Positions 27,368 to 35,984 of a stretch of DNA of 43,813 nt are shown in pieces. Position 1 is the first letter of the stretch; each line of letters starts with the position of its first letter. The DNA is from Colwellia psychrerythraea. GTDB lineage: Bacteria > Pseudomonadota > Gammaproteobacteria > Enterobacterales > Alteromonadaceae. The position numbers and the translations under genes are program-made. The stretch spans positions 10,108-53,920 of the forward strand of contig MAAF01000078.1 in assembly GCA_002163005.1 (NCBI GenBank), read 5' to 3'. The notes under the pieces are model-generated. The model did no database searches and had not been told where the DNA came from. It worked only from the letters and a program-made list of their open reading frames with translations.

Positions 27368-28733
27368 CACGCAGTCGGCCTGGTAATAGATCAAGCGCAA
27401 ATATATCTTGGTAAGTCTCGGCACGCCGGATAAGTTCTGGCCCCTGTTCACCTAATAATATGGTCGCCGGTCTGGGTTGAATAAACTGATTCGACTGAGT
27501 GTGACAATATGCGCCAACATTACCGATACTGAGATGATCTCCGACATTTAATGCTGGCATCAATATTTGCTCACGCAATCTATCACTTTGCATGCACAAA
27601 GGGCCAAAGATATCGACTGGCTTTAATAATCCTCTCTCCTCACTTTTTTTTGCTGCAACTGTCTTGATTTGATGGTTGTAGTAACAAACGGTAGGAACCA
27701 AGTTAACCCCTGCATCAATAATAACCGCGTTGCGACCTCCTGCTATCTCTTTCTTCGCAATGACAGTGCTTATAAGTTGTGTCGAGGCGTCGACTATCGC
27801 TCTTCCCGGTTCTAGTATCAATGTTGGGTTATTTCCAAATAGCTCGCTATGTTTACGTAATTGCCCGAAAATATGTTCTGCATAAGGTAGCAAATAGTCA
27901 TTATTTGTACGTTGACTGCCACCGGGTAAGTCATACTCAGGTCTAAGAGTATTTGCCGAAGGAAAGCCTCCGCCAATATCTATACTCGTTGGGTTAAGCC
28001 CTATTTCTCGTGCTTGTTTTGCTAACTCTATGAGTTTTTCGACAGCATTAGCGTAAAGTTCATGGGCCAAAACAAAGGTACCCACATGGCAGTGGAAACC
28101 TTCAAATTGAAGTTTTTTATTGCGGGAAATTTTCTTGAGCGCACTTAAACTTTCCCCATTTTCATTGTTAAACCCGAACTTGGTCCATGGGTTAGTGCCA
28201 TAACGAAAATTTACCCGAATAGCTACTCTAGCAGGGGTGAAAAGCTCTTCAGAAAGCCGTTCTATGAGTTCCAGTTCATTGAAGTTATCAATGTTGACCA
28301 GCGCCCCCTCACTAAGTGCTAATTTAAGTTCTGATTGAGTTTTATGGGGTCCATTGAATATAATATCTTTGCCAGGGATACCCAAGGTGCGTGCCAACTC
28401 ATATTCCATGCCAGAAACTACTTCAGCCTGGGCACCTTCTTGACGAAGAATGGCGCAAACTGCTGGTAGGTAATTAGTTTTTATGGAATATGCTACTTTA
28501 GTATTAACGTGTTCATCACTAAAGCTGCGTTTGAAATTTTTAAAATCTTGACGTAATCTTTGCTCTGACACCACATAAAGTGGAGAGCCAAACTTTTGTA
28601 ATAATTCAACAGTATCCAGAGTTAAGGGTTCATCTGCTGCTACCGTTATATTATGTAGTTGGTGTTTCTCCAGAGCCAAAAATGGCAAAACCTCTATAAC
28701 TGGTCGATGGTAAGGTTTAAGTGCAATTGTCAT
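27348..28733 (-). CDS. Fold-III PLP-dependent decarboxylase (DapDC/ODC/BtrK superfamily)
   Basis: About 461 residues. The PLP lysine is Lys85 in AYSIKTNY. Further marks are GFHCHVGT, the phosphate loop DIGGGFPS, EPGRAIV, and GPLCMQSD near the C-terminus, the last supplying the Cys and Asp that act from the partner subunit of the dimer. The GPLC form resembles BtrK and exosortase-associated decarboxylases rather than DapDC (CESGD) or ODC (CDGLD), so the substrate may be a carrier- or peptide-linked amino acid; this is inference. The ATG at 28733 with AAGGAAAA upstream is chosen over an upstream TTG (28766). It starts 4 bp after the ATP-grasp stop. Confidence 0.85.
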   Translation of the reverse strand: MTIALKPYHRPVIEVLPFLALEKHQLHNITVAADEPLTLDTVELLQKFGSPLYVVSEQRLRQDFKNFKRSFSDEHVNTKVAYSIKTNYLPAVCAILRQEGAQAEVVSGMEYELARTLGIPGKDIIFNGPHKTQSELKLALSEGALVNIDNFNELELIERLSEELFTPARVAIRVNFRYGTNPWTKFGFNNENGESLSALKKISRNKKLQFEGFHCHVGTFVLAHELYANAVEKLIELAKQAREIGLNPTSIDIGGGFPSANTLRPEYDLPGGSQRTNNDYLLPYAEHIFGQLRKHSELFGNNPTLILEPGRAIVDASTQLISTVIAKKEIAGGRNAVIIDAGVNLVPTVCYYNHQIKTVAAKKSEERGLLKPVDIFGPLCMQSDRLREQILMPALNVGDHLSIGNVGAYCHTQSNQFIQPRPATILLGEQGPELIRRAETYQDIFALDLLPGRLRDDKCQF

Positions 28734-28737
28734 AATA

Positions 28738-30942
28738 TCAATTTTCCTTAATTTGGACTGGAGCAATTCGATTATGGTGTAGATATCCCTTGGTCGAAAA
28801 AGAGGCTAACTGATAAGGCTGTAAACGTAATTCAGTAGTACTTCTTACAAAGACAAGGTCTGTTTTGTCTGGTTCTGGGGTGATTTCTTTACCAAGTGCA
28901 GTATGCACAACCTGTTGAGGATGGTTCGATCCTAGTGTGGCCGAGTAATAGATCCAGCCAGTGAAACGTGGATTAATCTCGATAAGATAAAAACGGTCTA
29001 ATATCTCATCTCTAATAAATTCACCCTCTACTGGCCCAACCCATTTAATTTCTTTTAAGAAGCGGGCAAAGGCCGCTTCTAATTCTGCTTGTGGCAAACG
29101 CATGGCACGCCAAGTACTGCCTTTGGGGCATAAACTTAATTTTTTTACCGTTAACATAGTTAGCGGTTCGTGCCGATGGTTACAAACGGTAGCCACAGCA
29201 AAACTTGGCCCGCTGATCATTGGCTGAATCAACACTTCCTTCATTCCATCATAATAGAGTGTGTGCCATGCCGCTTTTGCCTGATTTTCATCTATTACTG
29301 ATACACAAAATGAGATAGGGCCTTTTACTACCGCAGGTAAGCCGACTTTTTTAACCGCTGCTAACACTTCATCTTCATTACGGGCACTAATGGTTTCGGG
29401 GATCATAAAGCCCTGTTGATCCGCCTGATAAATGCCACTGAATAGCTGTGTTTTACTCCGCTTTTCAAAGCTATCTAGGTTGGGTAATAAAGTATGAACG
29501 CCCATTTTTTTTAGCTCATCGGCAAATTTAATAAAAAACGGTATTTCGCCATCCAAACAGGGGATCAATACGTCGATGGGCTGCATTTTTATAATTTTTT
29601 TGAGACGTTCGAATAAAGTATTATCACTTTCTGTTATAGGTAATTGAAAACAAACATCAAACAACTCTTTGTTATAGGCCCCAGAATCAAAGGTGCCGTA
29701 ACATAGTCCAATTAAATGCAAGTCACCAGAAGCACTGCGTAACGCTCTGGCAACTCCAATACCCGAATTAACAAGATCAAAGCTACTGGTTCCAGTAACT
29801 GCGACACGCAGTCCCTCTCCATTAGCTATTGGTTTATTGTCATTATTGCTTCGTGAGTGTCCGTTAGTCATTGCTGTTACATCTATGTGACCATGCCGAT
29901 CCAAATGTTGCATGTCATCGAGTCGCACTACTGCTTCTGTAATACTACGAACTAACAATGGGGCGTCATTGGGACGATTTGAAGGGGATATCGTTTTATC
30001 AATCTCAGGTTCAGTTAACAGTTTCAGTAGTTCTACGGCTAAGTTTTTATTGGCCCAATGGCCCAGCATACACCAATCAGGGAGACTGGATTTAACGCCT
30101 TCTAAAAAGTAAATTGAACCGCCTGTTGGGTGGATCAAATCTAAAGTGATAGGTCCCTGAGCACCTAGTTTTTTGATAATTTCCAGTCCTTGTGCCTCTA
30201 ACTCGGGGCTATCAATGATACTGCTGCAAACCGCATGACCATTGCTATTTATTGCCAGTTTTCTACATGAGAGGTTTTCAACGCGATCACCGTCTTGATT
30301 AATGAGACAAACCAGTGAATAAGCTTCACCCGCAATGCGCGCCTGTAGTAGCACTCCTGAGCGTCGATCTCGCTCAAGCACCGCAGATGAAAAACGTAAA
30401 ACCTGTTCGGCGTTATAGGCAATTAATTCCAATTCAGCCCCTTTGACTAACACAGGATAGCCAAGATGATCGGCATAATGTGCTACTTCATGAAGATGAT
30501 GAGCAATTAAACTGTGAGGGTACGCAATATGATGTTGGTGTAGATAAGAGGCCAAGGTAAGTGAACTCAATTGTGCAATTTTATCGGCATTGGGTACAAG
30601 TGTGTTTATCCCATTTTTATGTAGTCGCTCTGCTAGTCGTGAAGTCGCCGCAATATCTTGTTCTAAACACGGAATAAAAGCGTTAAATCCTAGTTTTTTT
30701 TGTGAATTGATTAAACTTAAATAAAACGCTTCATCTCCTTTAAGTGGACTTTGGATTCGAGTCACTGTATCAACCACTCCGGGTTGCCAAGCTCCGGTCA
30801 TAGCCGAATCATCAACCAGGGCATCAATAGTAAGTGGTCCCTGCCAACCTGCGCGTAATGCACGGGCTACACTGGCTCCTGCATGAGGGATATCAAGACC
30901 ACCAAAACCTGTAATGGCGACTCGAGTATTAGAAGTTTTCAT
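28738..30942 (-). CDS. Tandem ATP-grasp protein (CarB-like), N-terminal half degenerate
   Basis: About 734 residues made of two similar halves, each with a Rossmann-like pre-ATP-grasp part (RVAITGFGGLDIP... and RVAVTGTSSFDLV...) and an ATP-grasp domain, joined by a polar linker (about 350-375). The second half keeps the metal-binding end LIEINPRFTGW (about 653-663 of the long frame) preceded by VEGEFI. In the first half the same place reads FLEGVKSSLPDW, lacking the Asn-Pro-Arg, so it probably does not do catalysis. Such proteins join a carboxylate to an amine or thiol with ATP. The ATG at 30942 has AGGA 8 bp upstream and overlaps the PqqD-like stop by 14 bp; an upstream ATG at 30987 is less likely. 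Confidence 0.85.
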   Translation of the reverse strand: MKTSNTRVAITGFGGLDIPHAGASVARALRAGWQGPLTIDALVDDSAMTGAWQPGVVDTVTRIQSPLKGDEAFYLSLINSQKKLGFNAFIPCLEQDIAATSRLAERLHKNGINTLVPNADKIAQLSSLTLASYLHQHHIAYPHSLIAHHLHEVAHYADHLGYPVLVKGAELELIAYNAEQVLRFSSAVLERDRRSGVLLQARIAGEAYSLVCLINQDGDRVENLSCRKLAINSNGHAVCSSIIDSPELEAQGLEIIKKLGAQGPITLDLIHPTGGSIYFLEGVKSSLPDWCMLGHWANKNLAVELLKLLTEPEIDKTISPSNRPNDAPLLVRSITEAVVRLDDMQHLDRHGHIDVTAMTNGHSRSNNDNKPIANGEGLRVAVTGTSSFDLVNSGIGVARALRSASGDLHLIGLCYGTFDSGAYNKELFDVCFQLPITESDNTLFERLKKIIKMQPIDVLIPCLDGEIPFFIKFADELKKMGVHTLLPNLDSFEKRSKTQLFSGIYQADQQGFMIPETISARNEDEVLAAVKKVGLPAVVKGPISFCVSVIDENQAKAAWHTLYYDGMKEVLIQPMISGPSFAVATVCNHRHEPLTMLTVKKLSLCPKGSTWRAMRLPQAELEAAFARFLKEIKWVGPVEGEFIRDEILDRFYLIEINPRFTGWIYYSATLGSNHPQQVVHTALGKEITPEPDKTDLVFVRSTTELRLQPYQLASFSTKGYLHHNRIAPVQIKEN

Positions 30943-31237
30943 AAACAAATCCTGTGCCACTGAGTTGTTGAATGAAAAGTAGTGCATCTTTTCTAGCTTC
31001 TATCACCGACACATCGAAGCGGCTGGTCAGTGCATCGGCCAGTTGGTCGCAGGTGGTGCCATTTTGTAAAGCGACCAACAATACGCCTGCACTGTCATTA
31101 CAGGTACAAATAGCTCCGCTGCGGTTATCTATCAATACCCACTCATTTTCCTCTAGTCCTGGTTCTAGAGAAACCCAAGAACGAAGCGCAAATTGTTGAG
31201 GAATAGTAATCGGTTCTCTATTGGTAAAACTATTCAT
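30929..31237 (-). CDS. PqqD-family (RRE-fold) protein
   Basis: A 102-residue protein with the PqqD layout: an N-terminal strand region (ALRSWVSLEPGLEENEWVLI), a turn with DNRSGAICTCNDSAG in place of the usual LNxTA, then helices LLVALQNGTTCDQLADAL and the end FDVSVIEARKDALLFIQQL with GFVYENF. PqqD-like proteins are winged-helix domains that bind the leader of a ribosomally made peptide and bring it to a modifying enzyme; some act as general peptide chaperones. AAGGGAAA precedes the ATG. It heads the five-gene cassette. No pqqABCE genes are near, so it is not PQQ synthesis. Confidence 0.8.
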   Translation of the reverse strand: MNSFTNREPITIPQQFALRSWVSLEPGLEENEWVLIDNRSGAICTCNDSAGVLLVALQNGTTCDQLADALTSRFDVSVIEARKDALLFIQQLSGTGFVYENF

Positions 31238-31330
31238 AATACTTTCCCTTTTGTACCTGAAAGGTATGGATATTGATTTTTAACCAAAATGTAACGGCTG
31301 TTTTTCCCGTGTTTAGTAACCCACTAACGA

Positions 31331-31666
31331 TTAACCATAATCAACTAGATATTGGTCTATCTCTTGATAGAGATTTCGACCTATTGATAGCTTTGTGAGA
31401 GTATCTACACATTTAAACGATGAAAAGCAGATAACAAACCAGTGGTATAAGAATCGATAACAATCAAAAAATGATAAACAAGTTTTAAAATTCGCTGAAG
31501 AAGAATTGTCTGATTTATAAAGATCTAAGCCAATTGGCGACGACATATTGAATTGAAGCCGTAAGAAATGATAGGAAATGATTAAAAGGTTGGTTTTTCT
31601 CTGCGGCATAATTTGCGCCACTGATAGTGCTGATTGATAACAGGTGGTGAGAAAATATTGACTCAT
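31331..31666 (-). CDS. Uncharacterised ORF upstream of the PqqD-like gene
   Basis: A 111-codon frame with an ATG at 31666 and a GGGGGT ribosome-like site 5 bp upstream, ending 93 bp before the PqqD-like gene on the same strand. It has six Cys, many aromatic residues and no recognisable family. An internal ATG at 31546 would give a 71-residue version (MSSPIGLDLYKSDN...). Position suggests a possible peptide substrate for the cassette, but a second frame (TTG 31712 to 31515) is equally open over part of it and the reading is uncertain. A 6-bp hairpin (TCTATC/GATAGA, 31358-31373) lies at its 3' end. Confidence 0.3.
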   Translation of the reverse strand: MSQYFLTTCYQSALSVAQIMPQRKTNLLIISYHFLRLQFNMSSPIGLDLYKSDNSSSANFKTCLSFFDCYRFLYHWFVICFSSFKCVDTLTKLSIGRNLYQEIDQYLVDYG

Positions 31667-32358
31667 AATAATACCCCCGAAGTATGAAAATTAATCCATA
31701 TTTACCCCTCAAACAGCGACATACATTGGTAAAGTAAATATTTATTGCTAATTTACAAAAAGTTTAGCCTAAAAGTGCATTTTTGCAATTGATTGAATTA
31801 TTCAGTGAAGGGAAGATTTTAAAAGATGTTCATCATGGTCTGATTAATTGTTCATCATATATATTTAATATAAACAAATATTTATATAATTTTCGTTTAG
31901 TATAAATCATACAAATAAGGCATCAATCAGGCCAAGAATTCTTTGGCTAATTTAACTTAGTCTTGTGTTGTTTTACTCTTTTCACTGAAAATGAGTTGCT
32001 GGAATAGCGCTTGTTCAATGCCAGCTCTCCCTGTTTTTGTGTTTTTATACTCCTACCAATCGAGATACTTGTTGCAGATTGCTTGAACTATTTCAATTCA
32101 AAACACTGTGTTGAAATAATGGTAACGGGTATAAATATGTCACGACTTTAAATATTGTATACCTTTTGATTCAAATCAATTTATCATCGCTAAATTAGCG
32201 ATAGTCTAATGACATTGGTATTATTGCTAATGCTGTATTACTTTTAAAGTAGTACCGCTTTTAAGTTCAATTGCCTCAAATGAAAAATTTATCTTAATTT
32301 TATTGTTTGGGATTTAACCTATTGAACACGTTCACCTAGTTTAAGGAATAGTTTTTCC
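31667..32358. other. 692-bp stretch without an intact gene
   Basis: AT-rich DNA between the ORF at 31666 and the GGDEF gene. It must hold the promoters for both directions. Its middle (about 31957-32117) is the remnant of a minus-strand coding sequence (listed separately). 31860-31920 is nearly all A/T. No consensus promoter stood out. Confidence 0.6.
31957..32117 (-). pseudogene. Decayed coding fragment, family unknown
   Basis: One minus-strand frame reads NTVF-stop-IEIVQAICNKYLDW-stop-EYKNTKTGRAGIEQALFQ, then QLIFSEKSKTTQD and a TAA at 31957. The two internal stops are TGA (32098-32100) and TAG (32053-32055). The residue composition is that of a real protein (charged, helical), not of random AT-rich DNA. 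No start or upstream part can be followed. I cannot name the family. Confidence 0.35.
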
Positions 32359-33624
32359 ATGCCAACAGCAAACAATACTCAAAAAAGCAAAGAACTTTAT
32401 GCTGCTATTTCACTAATATTTTTATCCTTAATCGTTTTAGCATTACTGTTTCTCAACATAGAAAAACATAAAACAATCAATTTAAATGCTGCAGATATTA
32501 AAGTTGCCGATGACCGTGAAGTGCTAGGTGCTTCTGTTGCAAAGGTAGTGAAAACGAATCATGGCCTTGAATTTACCTGCCAAATAACAAAATCTCACCT
32601 AGCTCAGCCTTATTGTGAGTTAATTATAAATCTACAAGATTTAAGCAAACAAGCGCCCTTTACTGGTTTAGACCTATCTAATTATGAGCAAATTGGCTTA
32701 TGGATTAAACATAGTCACCCAACACAACCAGGTACTCGTATTGAGTTGCGCAACTTTAATTCTGATTACTCTGTAAAAGAAAACGAAATAATATTAAAAC
32801 ATAATAGTTTAGAATATTTAGAAGCATACGTTAACAATCCTGTTTGGCTGAAATTGAATGATTTTTCTATCCCTCAATGGTGGAATAACAGTCATAATTT
32901 AACGCTAAATAATGGTGGCACTGATTTTTCAAACATTTATTCCATTGTCATAACACCAACTACGCAAGTGCAACAGGGTAACTATCAGTTAACCGTTGAA
33001 CGCATTAAATTTAAAGGAAAGTATGTAGGAACAACAACACTTATTGCCGTGCTAATCATGTTATGGAGTATAGTGCTGGGCTATGTCATTCGACGCTTAG
33101 TGCCAGCTAAGAAAGTAGATGTTGAAATACCTGAACAAGTGGTACAGACCCTTGAATTTGGTACCATGAGTTGCCCTCTTACAGGCGCACTAAATCGTAT
33201 TGGATTACGAAAATGTTTCGATCAACTAGCGCCAACTGATTTACAACAATTAAGCATTATTTTCCTCAACATTGATTATTTTGAAGATCTTTATTCTAAT
33301 AACGGTCACAAAATAGCAGATGAAATTTTACAACAGTTTGTCAATGAGGTTGATAATACTTGCCGCTCTAGTGATACGGTAGTCCGATGGAACGCGGAAG
33401 AATTTTTATTAGTATGTCCTGACACAAAATTATCTCAAGCAGTTGATGTTGCTGATAAAATCAGATTAACAATACAGGAAACTACTTGGCCAAATGATAT
33501 TAAAATATCCTGTAGTTCTGGTGTTGCACAAATGCACGATGAAGATCTTAATGATTTAATTGCCCGTGCAAATAGAGCCCTGTATAAGGCAAAAAATACT
33601 GGTAATAACAAAACAGCGGCTTAA
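32359..33624 (+). CDS. Membrane GGDEF-domain protein with degenerate active site
   Basis: A 421-residue protein: membrane helix (about 15-33), a periplasmic region of about 190 residues rich in beta strand (looks like a sugar- or ligand-binding sandwich), a second helix (about 228-248), then a cytoplasmic GGDEF domain (about 275-421). The signature is N-A-E-E-F at 345-349 where active enzymes have GG[D/E]EF, so cyclic-di-GMP synthesis is unlikely. The inhibitory site RxxD is intact (RSSD, 336-339, the normal five residues upstream). The protein may sense a periplasmic ligand and bind cyclic-di-GMP. Monocistronic, convergent with namZ. Confidence 0.85.
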   Translation: MPTANNTQKSKELYAAISLIFLSLIVLALLFLNIEKHKTINLNAADIKVADDREVLGASVAKVVKTNHGLEFTCQITKSHLAQPYCELIINLQDLSKQAPFTGLDLSNYEQIGLWIKHSHPTQPGTRIELRNFNSDYSVKENEIILKHNSLEYLEAYVNNPVWLKLNDFSIPQWWNNSHNLTLNNGGTDFSNIYSIVITPTTQVQQGNYQLTVERIKFKGKYVGTTTLIAVLIMLWSIVLGYVIRRLVPAKKVDVEIPEQVVQTLEFGTMSCPLTGALNRIGLRKCFDQLAPTDLQQLSIIFLNIDYFEDLYSNNGHKIADEILQQFVNEVDNTCRSSDTVVRWNAEEFLLVCPDTKLSQAVDVADKIRLTIQETTWPNDIKISCSSGVAQMHDEDLNDLIARANRALYKAKNTGNNKTAA

Positions 33625-33657
33625 CCCGTGATCCATATCAATGGACTAACTGAATAG

Positions 33658-33688
33658 CCACTAATATCGATCATTTAAGTATTAGTGG
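33658..33688. terminator. Hairpin between convergent genes
   Basis: CCACTAATA (33658-33666) and TATTAGTGG (33680-33688) are perfect 9-bp inverted copies around 13 bp, spanning the namZ stop. The GGDEF gene ends 34 bp to the left. It could stop or protect transcripts from both sides, but there is no T-run, so the terminator call is weak. Confidence 0.4.
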
Positions 33689-34851
33689 TATAACAGATAC
33701 GGTTTGCGTTTTTGCTTAAAATCAATAATTCCCGCTCGCCAACTTAATCTAATCTGCTCTGCACTTTGTCCTGCGATGATGGCTTTTCTTAATTTATCCG
33801 TACCTGCCAATTTATCCATAAATTTTGGACTATTAAAGAAAGTAACATCTCGCTCTGAAAACGCTTTATACCAGCTCAGAATAAAACGTAAATCTAAGCC
33901 ATGACTTAGAACCTGACGAAGATCTTCTCCTTGCAACTGTATATTCATGAATTTAGGCTTACTTGCCGCTCCTGGCGTTGAAACAGGGGTAAAGTTAAAA
34001 TCTCCAATATTTATATTATCATGACCGAGCACCTGAAACGGAAAAGGCGTTCCCCGACCAATGCTAACGGGTGTTGCTTCAAAAAATGCTAATGAGGGAT
34101 ATAAAGCAATTGAATGCGCATTAGGCAAGTTGGGACTTGGTTTTATTGGCAAACTATAGACGTAATTTCTTTGATAACCTTGTACTTTATACACGGTAAG
34201 AGAAAGTTCTTTTTCACTTGTTAACCACCCTTCTCCTTTAATCATTAGCGCAAGCTCAGCAACAGTCATTCCGTGTAATAAAGGGATTGGATGCATGCCA
34301 ACGAATGAACGAAACTCTTTTTCAAGTATCGGGCCATCGACAAAGGCACCATTAGGGTTAGGTCTATCTAACACCATGAATTCAACCCCCGCATCAGCCG
34401 CGGCTTCCATCATATAATGCATAGTACTGATGTAAGTGTAAAAACGGACGCCAACGTCTTGAATATCAAAAATGATAACATCAAGATTTTTCATCGTACT
34501 TATGGATGGTTTACGGTTTTTACCATAGAGAGAAACGAGCGCTATTCCCGTTTGAGTATCAATACTTGAATCAAATTTTTCACCCGCATCACGATTTCCT
34601 CGAAAGCCATGCTCGGGTGCAAAGATCATCTTAATATCTATATCTTTGTTCAACAAAACGTCCACTAAATGTTCATCAAATACGTTAGAAGTTTGATTGA
34701 CCACTAACGCGACTTTTTTTCCTTTTAGCTGTGGTAGATATTGCTCAACTTGCTCTGCGCCAACAATTATATTGTTTTCTACACTGACGCTCGCATTAGC
34801 AGGCAAGCTAAAGAATAGGATGATGACTTTGATAAAAATAACTAATTTCAT
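33682..34851 (-). CDS. namZ: Exo-beta-N-acetylmuramidase NamZ (DUF1343)
   Basis: A 389-residue protein with a signal peptide (about 1-21, ending PANAS). The body is DUF1343: VALVNQTS-type start (VALVVNQTSNVF), IFAPEHGFRGNRDAGEKFD near residue 80, and DRPNPNGAFVDGPILE near 162. NamZ cleaves terminal MurNAc from peptidoglycan fragments outside the cytoplasmic membrane. Its pairing with murQ, 10 bp upstream on the same strand, supports that role, since MurQ handles the phosphorylated product. No MurNAc transporter or kinase gene is in the window. Confidence 0.88.
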   Translation of the reverse strand: MKLVIFIKVIILFFSLPANASVSVENNIIVGAEQVEQYLPQLKGKKVALVVNQTSNVFDEHLVDVLLNKDIDIKMIFAPEHGFRGNRDAGEKFDSSIDTQTGIALVSLYGKNRKPSISTMKNLDVIIFDIQDVGVRFYTYISTMHYMMEAAADAGVEFMVLDRPNPNGAFVDGPILEKEFRSFVGMHPIPLLHGMTVAELALMIKGEGWLTSEKELSLTVYKVQGYQRNYVYSLPIKPSPNLPNAHSIALYPSLAFFEATPVSIGRGTPFPFQVLGHDNINIGDFNFTPVSTPGAASKPKFMNIQLQGEDLRQVLSHGLDLRFILSWYKAFSERDVTFFNSPKFMDKLAGTDKLRKAIIAGQSAEQIRLSWRAGIIDFKQKRKPYLLYH

Positions 34852-34861
34852 AGACGTTACA

Positions 34862-35788
34862 TTAACAGCCTTGTTGCTCTACCGCTTTGCGTAAAAAGCC
34901 TTTATTAGTGGTTAACGCAGCTTTAGCTTGAGTACTGTCTAGGCCCGTTAATACCATTAAACTGGCGAGTTTTGTTTGATTATTTGCTTGGGCGAGTGCC
35001 ATTTCTGCTGTTTCAAAGTCACATTCTGTTGCCTGCATCACAATACGTACAGCACGTGCGTAAAGCTTTTCATTACTGGCATTAACATCGATCATTAGGT
35101 TTTGATAACTTTTGCCACTACGGATCATGCTGGCAGTACTAAGCATATTTAAAATGAGTTTTTGAGCCGTCCCTGATTTCATTCGAGTAGAGCCAGTTAA
35201 TGCTTCTGCGCCAACTACCGCGCAAATATTAACATCACTATTTTGTGCATAACTGCTATTAGCGCTACAACTAATACCTATCACTTTAGCCCCTTGCTCA
35301 CTAGCAAAAGCCATTGCCGATAACACATACGGCGTTCGACCACTGGCAGCTATACCCACTAAAACATCTTGGCTAGATAAGTTAACTGCTTTTAAATCGT
35401 CAATTGCCAATTGTTTATTATCTTCAGCACCTTCAACTGCCTTATACATAGCGCCAGCGCCGCCTGCAAGAATGCCAATAACTTGCTCACTCGACACACT
35501 AAAAGTAGGCGGACACTCAACAGCATCGAGTACGCCTAATCGGCCACTCGTCCCTGCACCTATGTATATTAATCGACCTCCACAAGCAAAAGCATCAACA
35601 ATAAGATCAACCCCTTGCGATATTTCAGGTAATAGTGAGCCAACAATAGCAGCAACCTTTTGATCTTCTGTGTTTATTTTTTTAAGTACACCAAGAGAAT
35701 CAAGCAAATCTATATCTAGCGTATTAGGGTTTTGTCCTTCTGTAGTTATATTGTTAAGCTCATTAACTAACTTTGCTTGCGTGTTCAT
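34862..35788 (-). CDS. murQ: N-acetylmuramic acid 6-phosphate etherase MurQ
   Basis: A 308-residue SIS-domain lyase that removes lactate from MurNAc-6-phosphate, giving GlcNAc-6-phosphate for cell-wall recycling. The segment [20 protein letters not shown] (about 77-96) carries the sugar-phosphate loop and the catalytic Glu (about 91), and the second signature is [17 protein letters not shown] (about 190-206). Length is close to E. coli (298). Operon murQ-namZ. Divergent from alr across 196 bp. Confidence 0.95.
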   Translation of the reverse strand: MNTQAKLVNELNNITTEGQNPNTLDIDLLDSLGVLKKINTEDQKVAAIVGSLLPEISQGVDLIVDAFACGGRLIYIGAGTSGRLGVLDAVECPPTFSVSSEQVIGILAGGAGAMYKAVEGAEDNKQLAIDDLKAVNLSSQDVLVGIAASGRTPYVLSAMAFASEQGAKVIGISCSANSSYAQNSDVNICAVVGAEALTGSTRMKSGTAQKLILNMLSTASMIRSGKSYQNLMIDVNASNEKLYARAVRIVMQATECDFETAEMALAQANNQTKLASLMVLTGLDSTQAKAALTTNKGFLRKAVEQQGC

Positions 35789-35864
35789 GGAGTTCTCTCG
35801 TTATAATTAGTTGATTTAATAATTCTCGTCGCTTAACCATAAAATTAACGATTAAGCTAAAGTG

Positions 35865-35877
35865 GATAATAATTATC
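35865..35877. promoter_or_regulatory. Fur-box-like 6-1-6 element between murQ and alr
   Basis: GATAAT-A-ATTATC is the exact core of the 6-1-6 Fur recognition pattern. It lies 77 bp upstream of murQ and 108 bp upstream of alr. In AT-rich DNA such a match can arise by chance, and neither neighbour is an iron gene. Confidence 0.25.
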
Positions 35878-35984
35878 ATGGTACACTGATAACTTATAAT
35901 AAATAGCAAAATTAACGACCTTTATTTCATCGCATTAATTTTATTTTCCGCCATTATTTGTCAGTAAATCAGTAGAAATATTAC

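Noticed and set aside
30929..31237. PQQ biosynthesis locus
   Set aside because: Only a PqqD-like protein is present; no PqqA, B, C or radical-SAM PqqE.
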